A stretch of DNA of 64,000 nucleotides from Pseudomonas sp. GL-B-19 (GCF_019956415.1 NZ_JAHBDK010000013.1:81953-145952); one strand, 5' to 3'; shown: positions 8,580 through 18,710, counted from the first letter of the stretch. Notes: a model not told the origin generated them from the sequence alone. Program-made: numbers and translations.

Positions 8580-11500
8580 TCAATTAATCAAGCGTGAAAG
8601 TTTGGAATCCTGAGCGCTGAGGCCCGCGCTCAACTGCGCGATATCGTCACGGGAAATGTCGACGCCATGACGTGAAAACGTTTCGCTCGCCAGAGGCTGC
8701 AGATTATTTTCGGCATCCGGTTGCACATCGCCTTGCTGATTACCGCGCAGGAGTTCAAGGATTCGAACGGTGATCTTGCCGATGCTCGACGCTTCGCTCA
8801 GCTCCATGACCGGCAGACGAACACCAAAGCGCTCCTCGACCGCCACCACCAGCTCGACACTCATCAACGAGTCCAGACCCAACTCTTGAAGCGGTCGGGT
8901 GGCGTCCAGTTTACTGGTTGGCAAACGAAGGATTTCGCTGATTTCCTGCTTGAGCATTTCACTGAACAGCTCGATCAGCTCAGGGTCATCCATTTCGGCC
9001 AACAACCGCTGAATATCGTCGGCATCGCTTTCTTCGTCCTGCTCACCACCGTGCAACCTGGCCAGTTCATTGAACTTGGGCGAGCCGCCTGCCGGCAGGA
9101 AGCGCGACAGCGCCTTCCAGTCCAGCTCCAGCACGCCTAGCCCCGAACGACGCTGCAACAGCAAGCGTTCCAGGGTCTGCAGCGCCGCTTGCGATTGCAA
9201 GGCTGCACCGCCCATGCGACTTTGCAGAGCGTCCTTAATATCCTGATTGCGAGCCAGGAAACCCGCGTCATCAATGGCCCCCCAGAGCACGCTAGTGGCC
9301 GGCAACCCCAGCACCAGGCGATGGCGCGCCAGTGCTTCGAGCCAATGGTTGGCGGCAACGTAGTTGGCCTGCCCCGGATTACCGAACAAGGTGGTTGCCG
9401 AAGAGAACAGCACGAAGAAGTCCAGTGGCAAACGGGCCGTCAACTCATGCAGGTACTGCGCTCCCTTGGCCTTGGGCTCCAAGACGCGTTGCAGTTGTTC
9501 GCGGGTCAAATTGCGGATCAAACCGTCATCGAACACCGTTGCCGCATGCACCACGCCACGTAATGGCTGGCCGCTGGCGTCAATGCGCGCCATGACGGAC
9601 GCCAATTGCGCGCGGTCGGTGATGTCACAGGCCAGCGCCTGGACCTCGATACCCTGCTCGCGCCACAGCGCCAACAAGGGTTGCGCCTCCTCCGTCGCGG
9701 CGCCACGACGACCTAGCAGGACCAGATGACGAGCGCCTTTTTCCACCAGCCATTGCGCGCTGCGCAGGCCAAAACCGCTGAGACCGCCGGTGACCAGGTA
9801 GCTGGCGTTCGCGGCCAGGGTCAACCTCGGTGCTGGCGCGACCGACGTCGCGACAACGCCCTGGATCGGCGTGCGATACGTCACGACAATCTTGCCGATC
9901 TGACGTGCCTGCTGCATGTAGCGGAACGCTTCGACCACTTCATTGGCATCGAAAGCGCGATAAGGCAACGGGCTCAGAACGCCCTCGCGGAACAGCTCCA
10001 TCATTTCGCCGAACAGCCGACGGGTCAGCTGCGGGCGTTCGCTCATCAGTTGGTCGGCGTCGATGCCAAAGTAGCTGATGTTATTGCGGAAAGGTCGCAG
10101 ACCGATTTTGGTGTTCTGGTAGAAGTCGCGCTTGCCCAGTTCGAGGAACCGGCCAAACGGCTTGAGTACCCGCAAATTGCGATTGATCGCCTCGCCCGCC
10201 AGCGAGTTGAGTACCACATCCACGCCGCGGCCATCGGTGATGGCCAGGATGTCATCGGCATACGCCAACGAACGCGAGTCAAAGATATGCTCGACGCCCA
10301 TCAGCCGCAGGAAATCGCGCTTTTCGTCGCTGCCCGCGGTGGCATAAATTTCGGCACCGCACCATTTGGCAATCTGGATCGCGGCAATACCCACGCCGCC
10401 CGCTGCGCCGTGAATCAGAATCTTCTCTCCCGGCTCAAGGCGCGCCAAGTGATGCACCGCGTAGTACACAGTGAAGAAGGTACTCGGGATGGTCGCCGCT
10501 GCCTCGAAAGACATACCGTCAGGAATGCGTGCCACCGCATTGGCGTTGGTGACCAGACGATTGGCAAAGCTTGACGGACCGAAGCCGACGACTCGGTCGC
10601 CCGGCTGAAAATCGCCTTCGACCAGCGCGCCTTTGTCCCGCACCACGCCAGCAAACTCGAAGCCAAGCGTCGGTCCCGAGAAGCCATTTTCGATCGCTTC
10701 ATCGGACAGCAGGCCCAACGCGTACATGACATCGCGGAAATTGAGACCCGTCGCCTGAACGTCAATATCCAGTTCGTCGTCAGCCGGCACCCGTGGCGCT
10801 CGTGCTTCCCAGCGCAAATGGCGCAACTGCCCCGGCAAATCGAACCCGAGCTTGACCTGCGCCGGTGCCTCCAGCGCGGCATTACGCGACAACTCATCTG
10901 GCTGGATTCGCAGCCGTGCGACATAACGATCACCCGCCGCACTGATCGCCAGTTCGGTTTCTTCATCAGCGTTGAGCAGTGCCTGAGCCAGATGCTCGAC
11001 ACCGGCGCCCATCGCCAGATCGAGTAGACGGACACGACAGCCGACAGCTTCGTTGCTCAGGGTCCGACCGAAGCCCCACAAGGCCGCGTCGGCAATGTCC
11101 GGCACAGTCGTTTCCGGCCGGGCGCCTTGCGGCAGCAGATGAACAGCGGCGCCGGAGGTCAGTAACCAGCAATCGGCGGCAATGCCGGCCGACTCACAGG
11201 CCTGAGTGATGGCTGCGGCGAGCATGCACCGATCCGCCTGCGCATCCAGCCCTTGGGTGGCGAACAAACCAGCGAGCATCACAATGTGCTGAGGCGCCGC
11301 GGCCTCTTCAATTAACTGTTGCGCCAGAACCACTGCCGAGCCCGGTGCGAGGAGTGCGGCGTCCTGACCTTGCTCACGCAAGACCGACGCCAGTGCCTGG
11401 GCAAATGGCCCTTCAGGCCCTTGCTCGTCGGCGACCAGCAACCAGCGATGACGCGGATATTCGGGAGCAACCGCGAGTGTCTTCACCTCATCTTTGGCGG

Positions 11501-14500
11501 CCACCAATAGATAACTGCCGGATGCCGAATCCGGAATAAACTCCAGCGGCCCGGATACCGTCAGGCCATGACGCCGCAGTTCCTGCTGCCAGAAGCCCGG
11601 CGTCTGTTGCGCCGATAGCGCCTGCTGCCCCTGTCGGGCCAGCCACCAGGAAGGTTCGGCGCCGAAGGTGAAGTCAGCCCAACGTGCAGGATGTTGCGCG
11701 AGCAGCAGCACTTCGCCATTGGCACACAACCTTGCGGCACCCTGTTGCAGGCCTTGACTGAGTGCTTCCAGCGGTGCCAGATCAGTGGCGACGAGGACCA
11801 GATCGAAACAGTTCGCCGGCACCTGGGCGACTTTTTCCGCATCTTCAAGGTTCAGCACCTGTAGATCCGGAAAGTCAGCCTGGAGCATCGACAACGCTTC
11901 AACGTTCTGCGCCACGTACTGATAATCGACCCGATCAAAATCCAGCCCGACACAAAGATCAGCCGCCAAAGGCGCGCCCTCGAAGCCAAGCTCGAGAATA
12001 CGCAAGCGCTGCCCGTCAGGCAGAGCGCTCAAGCGTTGAGCAATGTGCTCTCGCAAACCGCCCAGCAATGCGTAGTGGCCGCAAGCTCCGAGCACCAGGC
12101 GGGTCAATACGGCGGGCGTGGTTTCCCTCGGCAAAAGTTGCGCAAGACTCATCTGCCCGCTGATCAGCTCCAGCAAGTGCATGCCGATGCGGCCAACTGA
12201 ATGAATGATCTGGAAGTGCTCGGGATAACTGCGGAACAGTTCCTGCCAGATGTCCTGTGCACTCGAGCGTTCACCCTGGTCGGCCAACTGCCAGGCGTCG
12301 TTGCCGACCGTGACCAGGCTGCCATCCTCTATGGCTTGATCCAGCAAATGGTCAAGATAACTGCCGGATTCCCAAGTGGCGTACTGCTGCCGCGTCAGTT
12401 GACCGCCGAGTTTCTCGACGGCTTCGAGCAGGAAGCTGCCGCACAGGCCATCAAGCAACGGGTCGATTTCATTGGCATACCGGGCCAACCCGTGATCACC
12501 CGCGAGCGTGCCAAGGTGCTGCTGCAGCTTCACCTGCAGCTGTGAACCGGCCATTGGCATGGCACGCTCATTGGCGGGATAGGGTTTGGCAACCCCGACA
12601 AAGTCCGCCAGCTTGATGTCGCCACTGCGATCCTTGTGCAGCCGTACCCCACGAAAACGCGCGTCCTTGATGCAGATGACCGCATTGCCTTGGGCATCGA
12701 ACAGCGTGAAATCCGCCAGCAACGAATGCTCTGAGCGTTTCACCAGGGTGACCTGGGCCAGGCAAGGCGCAGGACTGCCGGCAGCAAAGCAGATCCGCCC
12801 CAGTTTTACCGGGATAAAGGCCAGGTCTTTGCGGCACCCGGCATCCTGGCTCAACAGCTGGGTGATCAATTGGAAAGCACCGTCCAGCAGCGCCGGGTGC
12901 AAATTCAGAGTGTTCAGTTCGGCCTCGATCAGCGCCGGGACCGTCAAGCGCGCCAATACCTGGTTGCCCTCGATCCAGCCGGCCTCGACCACTTGATAAG
13001 CCGGACCATAATTCAGGCCGACGACCCGGGTCAGCGCCAAGTGCCCGGACGCGTTGAAATCCGGTGCACGCGTCGGCAAGGCCGGAGCGGCGCAGGCCAG
13101 CATGCCGCCGCGTGCTTCACCCGGAAGCCTGGCAACCACATGCTGCGCCCACGGCTCAGCCTGGGCGGTGGTGCGCGACACGATGGAAAGCGTTCCGTCA
13201 CTGCTGTCGATGGTTACGCGGACTTTTTTGCTGAAATCCGAATGCAGCAAGAGAGGGCTGTGAATTTCCAGCTCTTCGATTTCAACAAACTCGCCGGGTT
13301 GATACTGCAATGCCGCTGCCAGCGCGAGTTCGGTGAAACCCGCCCCCGGGAACAACACCGAGTCGCCCACCCGGTGGTCACCGAGCGACGGGAACAGCTG
13401 CGTATCCAGACGGTTGTCCCAGGTGAACTCGTGCTCGGGCAGCGGGTAACCCAGCAGCGGGTGGACGCGTTCACGGTGCAGGTTGCCGTTTGATTCGGGT
13501 GAGTCGGCAAGCCAGTGACGTTCGCGCTGCCAGGCGTAATTGGGCAGTTGCACGAAACGCCCGACATCGGGAAACACGCATTGCAGATCGATGTCGACAC
13601 CGGCGATCAGCACTTTCGCCAGCGTGCGATCGATCAACTGTGAGGTTTGCTCACCGCGCAGCACCGTCGGGATCACGACACCGTCCAGTTCCTGACGGGT
13701 CAGTGCGTCGGCCACATAGGCGCGCAAGATCGGATGGGGTCCGACCTCCACGAAGACGTTGTAGCCCTGCTCGACGAGGGCCTCACTGGCAGACTTGAAC
13801 AGCACCGGATAACGAATGTTTTTCCACCAGTATTCGGCGTCCAGATATTCGCCAGCCAACAGGTCGCCGGTCACGGTCGAATACATTGGAATACGGGCAG
13901 GCCCCGGGACGATGCTGCTCAAGGCTTCGACCACCTGATCGGCAATCACATCCATCGCCGGCGAGTGGAACGCGTAATCGAGTCCCAGGCGACGAGCAAA
14001 AACCTGACGCTCGGTCAGTGCATTCTCCAGGCGCTCCAATGCAGCCGGCAGACCGGCGACAGTCGCCCCTTTGAAACTGTTGTCGCCAGCGACCACCAGC
14101 TCGTTGTCCAGACAAAGCGCCTGCAACAGGCTCGCGGTCTCTGCACCCGACAAGCCGACCGCCGACATATTGCCGCAGCCCTTGGTCAAGCCTTGCAAGC
14201 GACTGCGATGGTAGATCACGGCGGTGGCGTCGCTCAGCGTCAGCGCCCCGCACGCCCAGGCGGCAGCGACTTCACCCACGCTGTGGCCAATGACGGCCAT
14301 CGGCACGACGCCTTTTTCGGCCAGCATGCGGGTAACCCCCACCTGCAAGGCAAACAGCGCTGGCTGTGCAAATTCAGTCAGCTGATAACGGTCTTCGCCC
14401 AGCTCGCCCGCCAGTTCGGCGATCAACGAATAACCGGCCAGCGGTTGGAAAATCGCGTCCAGTTCGGCAACTGCCTGATGGAACAGCGGGTCGGCCAGCA

Positions 14501-16142
14501 ATGACTTGCCCATGCCCTGCCACTGCGATCCATTACCGGAGAAAACGAACACAGGTCCTTTGGCCTGATCCAGGGCGCGACCACTTTCCAGCACCGTCGA
14601 CAACGCCGGAACACCGGGTTCCGTGGCGAAATCCAGGAGTGCCTGAGCGCTGTCCTGAGCCTGCGCACCGAACACCACAACCCTTTGCGGGTGCAGTTCG
14701 CGGCGCACCAGTGACTGATAGGCAACATCATAAAGGCTTGCCGCGTCCGGCACGGACATGAACTGCGCGAGCTGTTCACACTGGGCCGCCAGGGCGGTGC
14801 TGTCCTTGGCAGAAACCATCAGCGGCACGAATTGTTGCGTTGGGCTCGGGGCTTGCGTTACCTGCGGTGGGCTTTCCAGAATCACGTGGGCGTTGGCCCC
14901 GCCGAAACCGAAGGAGTTAACCCCGACCACCAGTTTTCCGCTGGATTTTAGGGCCAGGGTTTCGGTGACCACACTCAGGTTGAGATCGGCGAAAGGAATA
15001 TTCGGATTGAGCTTCTTGATGCCAATGGTGGCCGGCACCTTGCGTTCGATCACACAGTACAGCGCTTTCATCAGCCCGGCGACGCCGGAGGCAGCCTCAA
15101 GGTGGCCGATGTTGCTTTTGATCGAACCGATCAGGAGTGGCTGATCCGCCGGGCGTTGCTGACCCAGTGCCTCACCGATGGCCTGGCTCTCGATTGGATC
15201 GCCGACTGGCGTACCCGTGCCGTGAGCCTCCAGGTAATCGATATCTGCCGCATCAATGCCCGCTGTGTTGTAGGCCTGTTTCATCAGGGCAATCTGCGCA
15301 TCTGCACTCGGCAGGGTCAGCGTCGATTTGCGCCCATCGGTATTGGCCGCACTGCCGGCAACGACCGCGAGGATCTGGTTGCCATCCTCGATCGCTTTGT
15401 CGTAATCCTTCAGATAGAACAGTCCACCGCCCTCGGAGCGTACATAGCCGTCCGCAGACTCATCGAACACATGGCATTGCCCGGTGCGCGACAGCATTGA
15501 AGCCTTGGAAAAGATCAGAAAGCCGAAAGGATGCAGGTGCAGGCTGACCCCACCGGTAATCGCCTGTTCGATTTCGCCGCTCTGAATGGCCTGGCAAGCC
15601 TGGTGAAAAGCGATCAGGGAAGAAGAGCACGCCGTGTCGATGGCCATGCTCGGACCTTGCAGGTCATAGAAAAAAGACAACCGGTTGGCCGCGATGCTGT
15701 TGGTATTGCCGGTGGCGGTGGCGGCGTCGATCATCGACAGGTCATGGGCCAGACGGTAGCCGTAGTCGACACTGGCAATGCCCAGGTAAACACCGCAATT
15801 GCTACCACGCAGGCTCGACGGCTTGACGCCGGCGTTCTCGAACACTTCCCAGCCAAGCTCCAGCAACAAACGCTGCTGAGGATCCATGACCGCCGCTTCA
15901 CGAGGAGAGATATTGAAGAATCCGGCGTCGAAGGTCGAAATATCGCCCAGGGTTCCGGAAGCTAAAGTATAGGACGTTGCAGGGTTTGCTTTGTCCGGGT
16001 GCAGGAATTCGTCTTTAGACCAGCGAGAAGAATCCACCTGGGTAATAAAGTTCTGCCTATCTAGCAGGTGCGGCCAAAAAGTTGCAGAAGTAGAGCCTGG
16101 AAACCGGAGAGACGTCCCTATGATTGCAACTTTTTTACGCAT
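8580..16142 (-). CDS. Single-module type I polyketide/fatty acid synthase (RkpA-like)
   Basis: 2520 residues from the ATG at 16142 (AAGGA about 9 bases upstream; an upstream TTG would add 17). Order: KS (1-430; Cys172 in DTACSSS, His307 in EAHGTGT, His347 in KSNIGH), AT (530-830; Ser621 in GHSVGE, YAFHS near 723-727 suggesting malonyl), DH (890-1180; His923, LHPALLDGAFQ), a degenerate methyltransferase-like segment (about 1330-1580, RILELGFEGAP instead of a glycine loop), ER (about 1780-2100; IHGAAGGVG), KR (about 2130-2330; TGGLSGFG, NYVAAN) and ACP (Ser2425 in LGLDSLMS). No thioesterase. All reductive domains are present, so an iteratively built, largely saturated chain is expected. Release is probably by the neighbouring oxoamine synthase. 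About 55 residues follow the ACP with no known domain. Resembles rhizobial RkpA of K-antigen synthesis. Confidence 0.92.
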   Translation of the reverse strand: MRKKVAIIGTSLRFPGSTSATFWPHLLDRQNFITQVDSSRWSKDEFLHPDKANPATSYTLASGTLGDISTFDAGFFNISPREAAVMDPQQRLLLELGWEVFENAGVKPSSLRGSNCGVYLGIASVDYGYRLAHDLSMIDAATATGNTNSIAANRLSFFYDLQGPSMAIDTACSSSLIAFHQACQAIQSGEIEQAITGGVSLHLHPFGFLIFSKASMLSRTGQCHVFDESADGYVRSEGGGLFYLKDYDKAIEDGNQILAVVAGSAANTDGRKSTLTLPSADAQIALMKQAYNTAGIDAADIDYLEAHGTGTPVGDPIESQAIGEALGQQRPADQPLLIGSIKSNIGHLEAASGVAGLMKALYCVIERKVPATIGIKKLNPNIPFADLNLSVVTETLALKSSGKLVVGVNSFGFGGANAHVILESPPQVTQAPSPTQQFVPLMVSAKDSTALAAQCEQLAQFMSVPDAASLYDVAYQSLVRRELHPQRVVVFGAQAQDSAQALLDFATEPGVPALSTVLESGRALDQAKGPVFVFSGNGSQWQGMGKSLLADPLFHQAVAELDAIFQPLAGYSLIAELAGELGEDRYQLTEFAQPALFALQVGVTRMLAEKGVVPMAVIGHSVGEVAAAWACGALTLSDATAVIYHRSRLQGLTKGCGNMSAVGLSGAETASLLQALCLDNELVVAGDNSFKGATVAGLPAALERLENALTERQVFARRLGLDYAFHSPAMDVIADQVVEALSSIVPGPARIPMYSTVTGDLLAGEYLDAEYWWKNIRYPVLFKSASEALVEQGYNVFVEVGPHPILRAYVADALTRQELDGVVIPTVLRGEQTSQLIDRTLAKVLIAGVDIDLQCVFPDVGRFVQLPNYAWQRERHWLADSPESNGNLHRERVHPLLGYPLPEHEFTWDNRLDTQLFPSLGDHRVGDSVLFPGAGFTELALAAALQYQPGEFVEIEELEIHSPLLLHSDFSKKVRVTIDSSDGTLSIVSRTTAQAEPWAQHVVARLPGEARGGMLACAAPALPTRAPDFNASGHLALTRVVGLNYGPAYQVVEAGWIEGNQVLARLTVPALIEAELNTLNLHPALLDGAFQLITQLLSQDAGCRKDLAFIPVKLGRICFAAGSPAPCLAQVTLVKRSEHSLLADFTLFDAQGNAVICIKDARFRGVRLHKDRSGDIKLADFVGVAKPYPANERAMPMAGSQLQVKLQQHLGTLAGDHGLARYANEIDPLLDGLCGSFLLEAVEKLGGQLTRQQYATWESGSYLDHLLDQAIEDGSLVTVGNDAWQLADQGERSSAQDIWQELFRSYPEHFQIIHSVGRIGMHLLELISGQMSLAQLLPRETTPAVLTRLVLGACGHYALLGGLREHIAQRLSALPDGQRLRILELGFEGAPLAADLCVGLDFDRVDYQYVAQNVEALSMLQADFPDLQVLNLEDAEKVAQVPANCFDLVLVATDLAPLEALSQGLQQGAARLCANGEVLLLAQHPARWADFTFGAEPSWWLARQGQQALSAQQTPGFWQQELRRHGLTVSGPLEFIPDSASGSYLLVAAKDEVKTLAVAPEYPRHRWLLVADEQGPEGPFAQALASVLREQGQDAALLAPGSAVVLAQQLIEEAAAPQHIVMLAGLFATQGLDAQADRCMLAAAITQACESAGIAADCWLLTSGAAVHLLPQGARPETTVPDIADAALWGFGRTLSNEAVGCRVRLLDLAMGAGVEHLAQALLNADEETELAISAAGDRYVARLRIQPDELSRNAALEAPAQVKLGFDLPGQLRHLRWEARAPRVPADDELDIDVQATGLNFRDVMYALGLLSDEAIENGFSGPTLGFEFAGVVRDKGALVEGDFQPGDRVVGFGPSSFANRLVTNANAVARIPDGMSFEAAATIPSTFFTVYYAVHHLARLEPGEKILIHGAAGGVGIAAIQIAKWCGAEIYATAGSDEKRDFLRLMGVEHIFDSRSLAYADDILAITDGRGVDVVLNSLAGEAINRNLRVLKPFGRFLELGKRDFYQNTKIGLRPFRNNISYFGIDADQLMSERPQLTRRLFGEMMELFREGVLSPLPYRAFDANEVVEAFRYMQQARQIGKIVVTYRTPIQGVVATSVAPAPRLTLAANASYLVTGGLSGFGLRSAQWLVEKGARHLVLLGRRGAATEEAQPLLALWREQGIEVQALACDITDRAQLASVMARIDASGQPLRGVVHAATVFDDGLIRNLTREQLQRVLEPKAKGAQYLHELTARLPLDFFVLFSSATTLFGNPGQANYVAANHWLEALARHRLVLGLPATSVLWGAIDDAGFLARNQDIKDALQSRMGGAALQSQAALQTLERLLLQRRSGLGVLELDWKALSRFLPAGGSPKFNELARLHGGEQDEESDADDIQRLLAEMDDPELIELFSEMLKQEISEILRLPTSKLDATRPLQELGLDSLMSVELVVAVEERFGVRLPVMELSEASSIGKITVRILELLRGNQQGDVQPDAENNLQPLASETFSRHGVDISRDDIAQLSAGLSAQDSKLSRLIN

Positions 16143-16464
16143 TGAAGCTAATCCTTTAATCCCCAGCCCTTTTCCAAGCTGAACAACAATCAAATTCTAT
16201 TAATGTAAATGCTGGATATCCGGCTACATCTTGAGTGCTATGTACTGATCCAACCGCGAACGTAGGGAAAAACCCTACACAAAAGAGCGACAGATCATAC
16301 GCATGCATCGCCTCAAGGGAAACCTGAAAGCCCAATTTCCGGACAGATCGACCTTCATCCGCGCTGCGAAATTACGACAACTGATGTCAGATGCTGCAAA
16401 AAAACACTCATCAAATTCGCGACTCGGCCGACAACGCTTGAAAGCCTTGCGGATTGAAATAGCC
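16143..16464. promoter_or_regulatory. Divergent promoter region between PKS and aer
   Basis: 322 bp without a supported gene; it separates the - strand PKS operon from + strand aer. It is AT-richer than the flanks and contains a perfect hairpin-type palindrome GTAGGG-N5-CCCTAC at 16262-16278, 203 bp before the aer start and 120 bp before the PKS start. The aer frame stays open upstream to 16303, but residues encoded there do not look like Aer. No convincing sigma-70 pair or ANR box was found. Confidence 0.5.
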
Positions 16465-18030
16465 ATGCGTAACAACCAGCCCATAACCCAACGCGAACGA
16501 ACCTTCCCGGCTCAGCAACGGTTGATTTCCACCACCGATGCCAAGGGCGTGATCACCTACTGCAACGACGCGTTCGTCGAGATCAGCGGGTTTTCTCGTG
16601 AGGAGCTGATCCGTGCACCGCACAACCTGGTCCGCCACCCCGATGTTCCTGCGGCGGTGTTCGCGCACATGTGGGGCATGCTGAAACAAGGCTTGCCATG
16701 GATGGGCATCGTCAAGAATCGCTGCAAGAACGGTGATCACTATTGGGTGAACGCTTACGTGACACCGGTTTTCGATGGCAACCAGGTGACCGGTTACGAG
16801 TCGGTGCGGATCAAACCCACCGCCGAACAGATCCAGCGTGCCGAAGCACTCTACCAACGCATCAACCAGGGCAAGTCCGCCATTCCATCGACTGATAAAT
16901 GGCTGCCGGTGCTTCAGGATTGGCTACCGTTCATTCTGGTCAGCCAGGTGAGCTTCATGATCGGTGCCTCGCTGTCGTCCCAATGGGGCTTTGCCCTGGC
17001 CGCTGGCCTGTCGGTGCCGTTGGGCCTGATAGGCTTGAGCTGGCAACAGCGTGGGCTCAAGCGTCTGCTGCGCCTGGCCGAACAGACCACGTCCGACCCG
17101 CTGATCGCGCAGATGTACACCGACAGCCGTGGCGCTCAGGCGCAACTGGAAATGTCGATCCTCAGCCAGGAAGCCCGCCTGAAAACCTGCCTGACCCGTC
17201 TGCAGGACACCGCCGAGCACCTGACCGAGCAAGCGAAGCAATCCGACGCCCTGGCGCACAACAGCTCCAGCGGCCTGGAACGTCAGCGCGTCGAAACCGA
17301 ACAAGTGGCCACCGCCGTCAACCAGATGGCCGCTACCACTCAGGAAGTCGCCAGCCACGTACAGCGCACCGCCGACGCCACCCAGGAAGCCAATCGTCTG
17401 ACCGGTCGCGGCCGCGACATCGCAGGGGAAACCCGCGAAGCCATTCAGCGCCTGTCGGTGGTGGTGGGTGAAACCGGCCTGACCGTGACCCAACTGGCCA
17501 AGGACAGCGACGAAATCGGCGGCGTGGTCGATGTGATCAAAGGCATCGCCGACCAGACCAACCTGCTGGCCTTGAACGCCGCCATCGAAGCAGCCCGCGC
17601 TGGCGAGATGGGCCGTGGTTTTGCGGTGGTCGCGGACGAAGTTCGCCAACTGGCGCAACGCACCAGCGAATCCACCGGGCAGATCCACGCCCTGATCGCC
17701 AAGTTGCAGCAAACGGCGAGTACGGCGGTGCAAACCATGGAAGCCGGGCATCGTCAGGCCGAAGAAGGCGTGGCGCGAGTGCTGGAAGCGGATCAGGCAT
17801 TGGTGGGGATCAGCGAAGCGGTGGCCAACATCACCGACATGACCACTCAGATCGCGGCGGCGACTGAAGAGCAAAGTGCGGTGGCCGAGGAAATCAGCCG
17901 CAACATCAGCAACATTTCGCACTTGGCGGATCAGACGTCAGAACAGGCTCAACACTCGGCATTGTTGAGTGAAGAGCTGACGAAAACTGCGAATACCCAG
18001 TATTCGTTGGTGGAGCGGTTTAACCGCTGA
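16465..18030 (+). CDS. aer: Aer-type PAS/methyl-accepting aerotaxis receptor
   Basis: 521 residues from ATG 16465; the start is set by the conserved Aer N-terminus [25 protein letters not shown] rather than the longer open frame. An FAD-type PAS domain spans about 10-115 ([50 protein letters not shown]). A hydrophobic membrane anchor lies at about 150-195, then a cytoplasmic coiled-coil signalling domain with the [23 protein letters not shown] hairpin tip near 370. It senses redox/oxygen change and signals through CheA/CheW to the flagella; being next to the cbb3 oxidases fits energy taxis. A strong terminator follows. In PAO1 the homologue is also upstream of the cco region, as I recall. Confidence 0.93.
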   Translation: MRNNQPITQRERTFPAQQRLISTTDAKGVITYCNDAFVEISGFSREELIRAPHNLVRHPDVPAAVFAHMWGMLKQGLPWMGIVKNRCKNGDHYWVNAYVTPVFDGNQVTGYESVRIKPTAEQIQRAEALYQRINQGKSAIPSTDKWLPVLQDWLPFILVSQVSFMIGASLSSQWGFALAAGLSVPLGLIGLSWQQRGLKRLLRLAEQTTSDPLIAQMYTDSRGAQAQLEMSILSQEARLKTCLTRLQDTAEHLTEQAKQSDALAHNSSSGLERQRVETEQVATAVNQMAATTQEVASHVQRTADATQEANRLTGRGRDIAGETREAIQRLSVVVGETGLTVTQLAKDSDEIGGVVDVIKGIADQTNLLALNAAIEAARAGEMGRGFAVVADEVRQLAQRTSESTGQIHALIAKLQQTASTAVQTMEAGHRQAEEGVARVLEADQALVGISEAVANITDMTTQIAAATEEQSAVAEEISRNISNISHLADQTSEQAQHSALLSEELTKTANTQYSLVERFNR

Positions 18031-18047
18031 TTGCTATAGGTAAAACG

Positions 18048-18082
18048 AAAACCCGGACGGTGAAAAACCTCCGGGTTTTTTT
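18048..18082 (+). terminator. Rho-independent terminator after aer
   Basis: Stem AAACCCGGA / TCCGGGTTT with a 12-base loop, followed by a run of Ts, 18 bp after the aer stop. Confidence 0.9.
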
Positions 18083-18242
18083 ATGGCTGAAATACCTGAG
18101 TTTGCTGGCGACTCGCTGAAGGACAGAACGGACCTGTCAGATATGACAGTAGACGGTTCCTGTATCGAAGGAGGATATCTATCGATCACCGACACACCGT
18201 CGGTCTTTGATTAATACCCATATAGCAGAGAAGGATTTCGCA

Positions 18243-18710
18243 ATGAGCACCAAAGATATATTCATTCCGAAAGCGAACAGTATTCAGGCACCAGGAAACG
18301 ATTTTCACTGGAACTTCGGGGATGACCCAAAACAGGCCGAGCACACCACTTTTTACCGAAGCCTGTTCGAGCCTACCGGCGAAGAAAGCTGGGTCTTCGA
18401 CGGTTCGACTGGCTCGGGCGATGAAGAGAACCTCTACAGTTTTCTGTTGATGGTGCCTTACATCGACGACAACGTGCTAGAAAACACTTACAAGCTGAGA
18501 GACGGTCAAAAGCTGCATGTTTCCCATACCTACTCTATTCCAGCTCCTCCCGGATTCACCGGTTTCAGAGTTGTCGATGCCGATGATGCGGAACTGACGA
18601 TCCACCTCGACCCGATTAAGGGAACTGTTCAAGGCGATTTCAACGCAGTATTTAAAACCCATCGCATGAATCCGAACGGCACATTCCAATTGAAAAGAGA
18701 CGACCAGTAA
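18243..18710 (+). CDS. Hypothetical protein, 155 residues
   Basis: I do not recognise this family. The start at 18243 has a good ribosome site (AGAAGGA, 8 bases upstream); a GC-typical codon pattern across 155 residues supports a real gene. It is acidic, with no signal peptide or membrane segment, and predicted mostly beta (alternating hydrophobic/polar runs such as GFRVVDADDAELTIHLDPI). Two aromatic-rich blocks (DFHWNFGDD, ESWVFDGSTGSGDEENLYSFLLMVPYID) could form the core. It is a single-gene unit: a terminator lies upstream and a REPIN downstream. A second strong ribosome-like sequence (GAAGGAGG at about 18167) has no start codon after it and appears unused. A small-molecule or lipid-binding beta-sandwich is conceivable, but there is no direct evidence. 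Confidence 0.7.
   Translation: MSTKDIFIPKANSIQAPGNDFHWNFGDDPKQAEHTTFYRSLFEPTGEESWVFDGSTGSGDEENLYSFLLMVPYIDDNVLENTYKLRDGQKLHVSHTYSIPAPPGFTGFRVVDADDAELTIHLDPIKGTVQGDFNAVFKTHRMNPNGTFQLKRDDQ

Noticed and set aside
16303..16464. N-terminal 54-residue extension of Aer
   Set aside because: The residues do not resemble Aer and the conserved start MRNNQP is at 16465.
18166..18200. Leader peptide after strong GAAGGAGG
   Set aside because: No ATG, GTG or TTG at a suitable distance.
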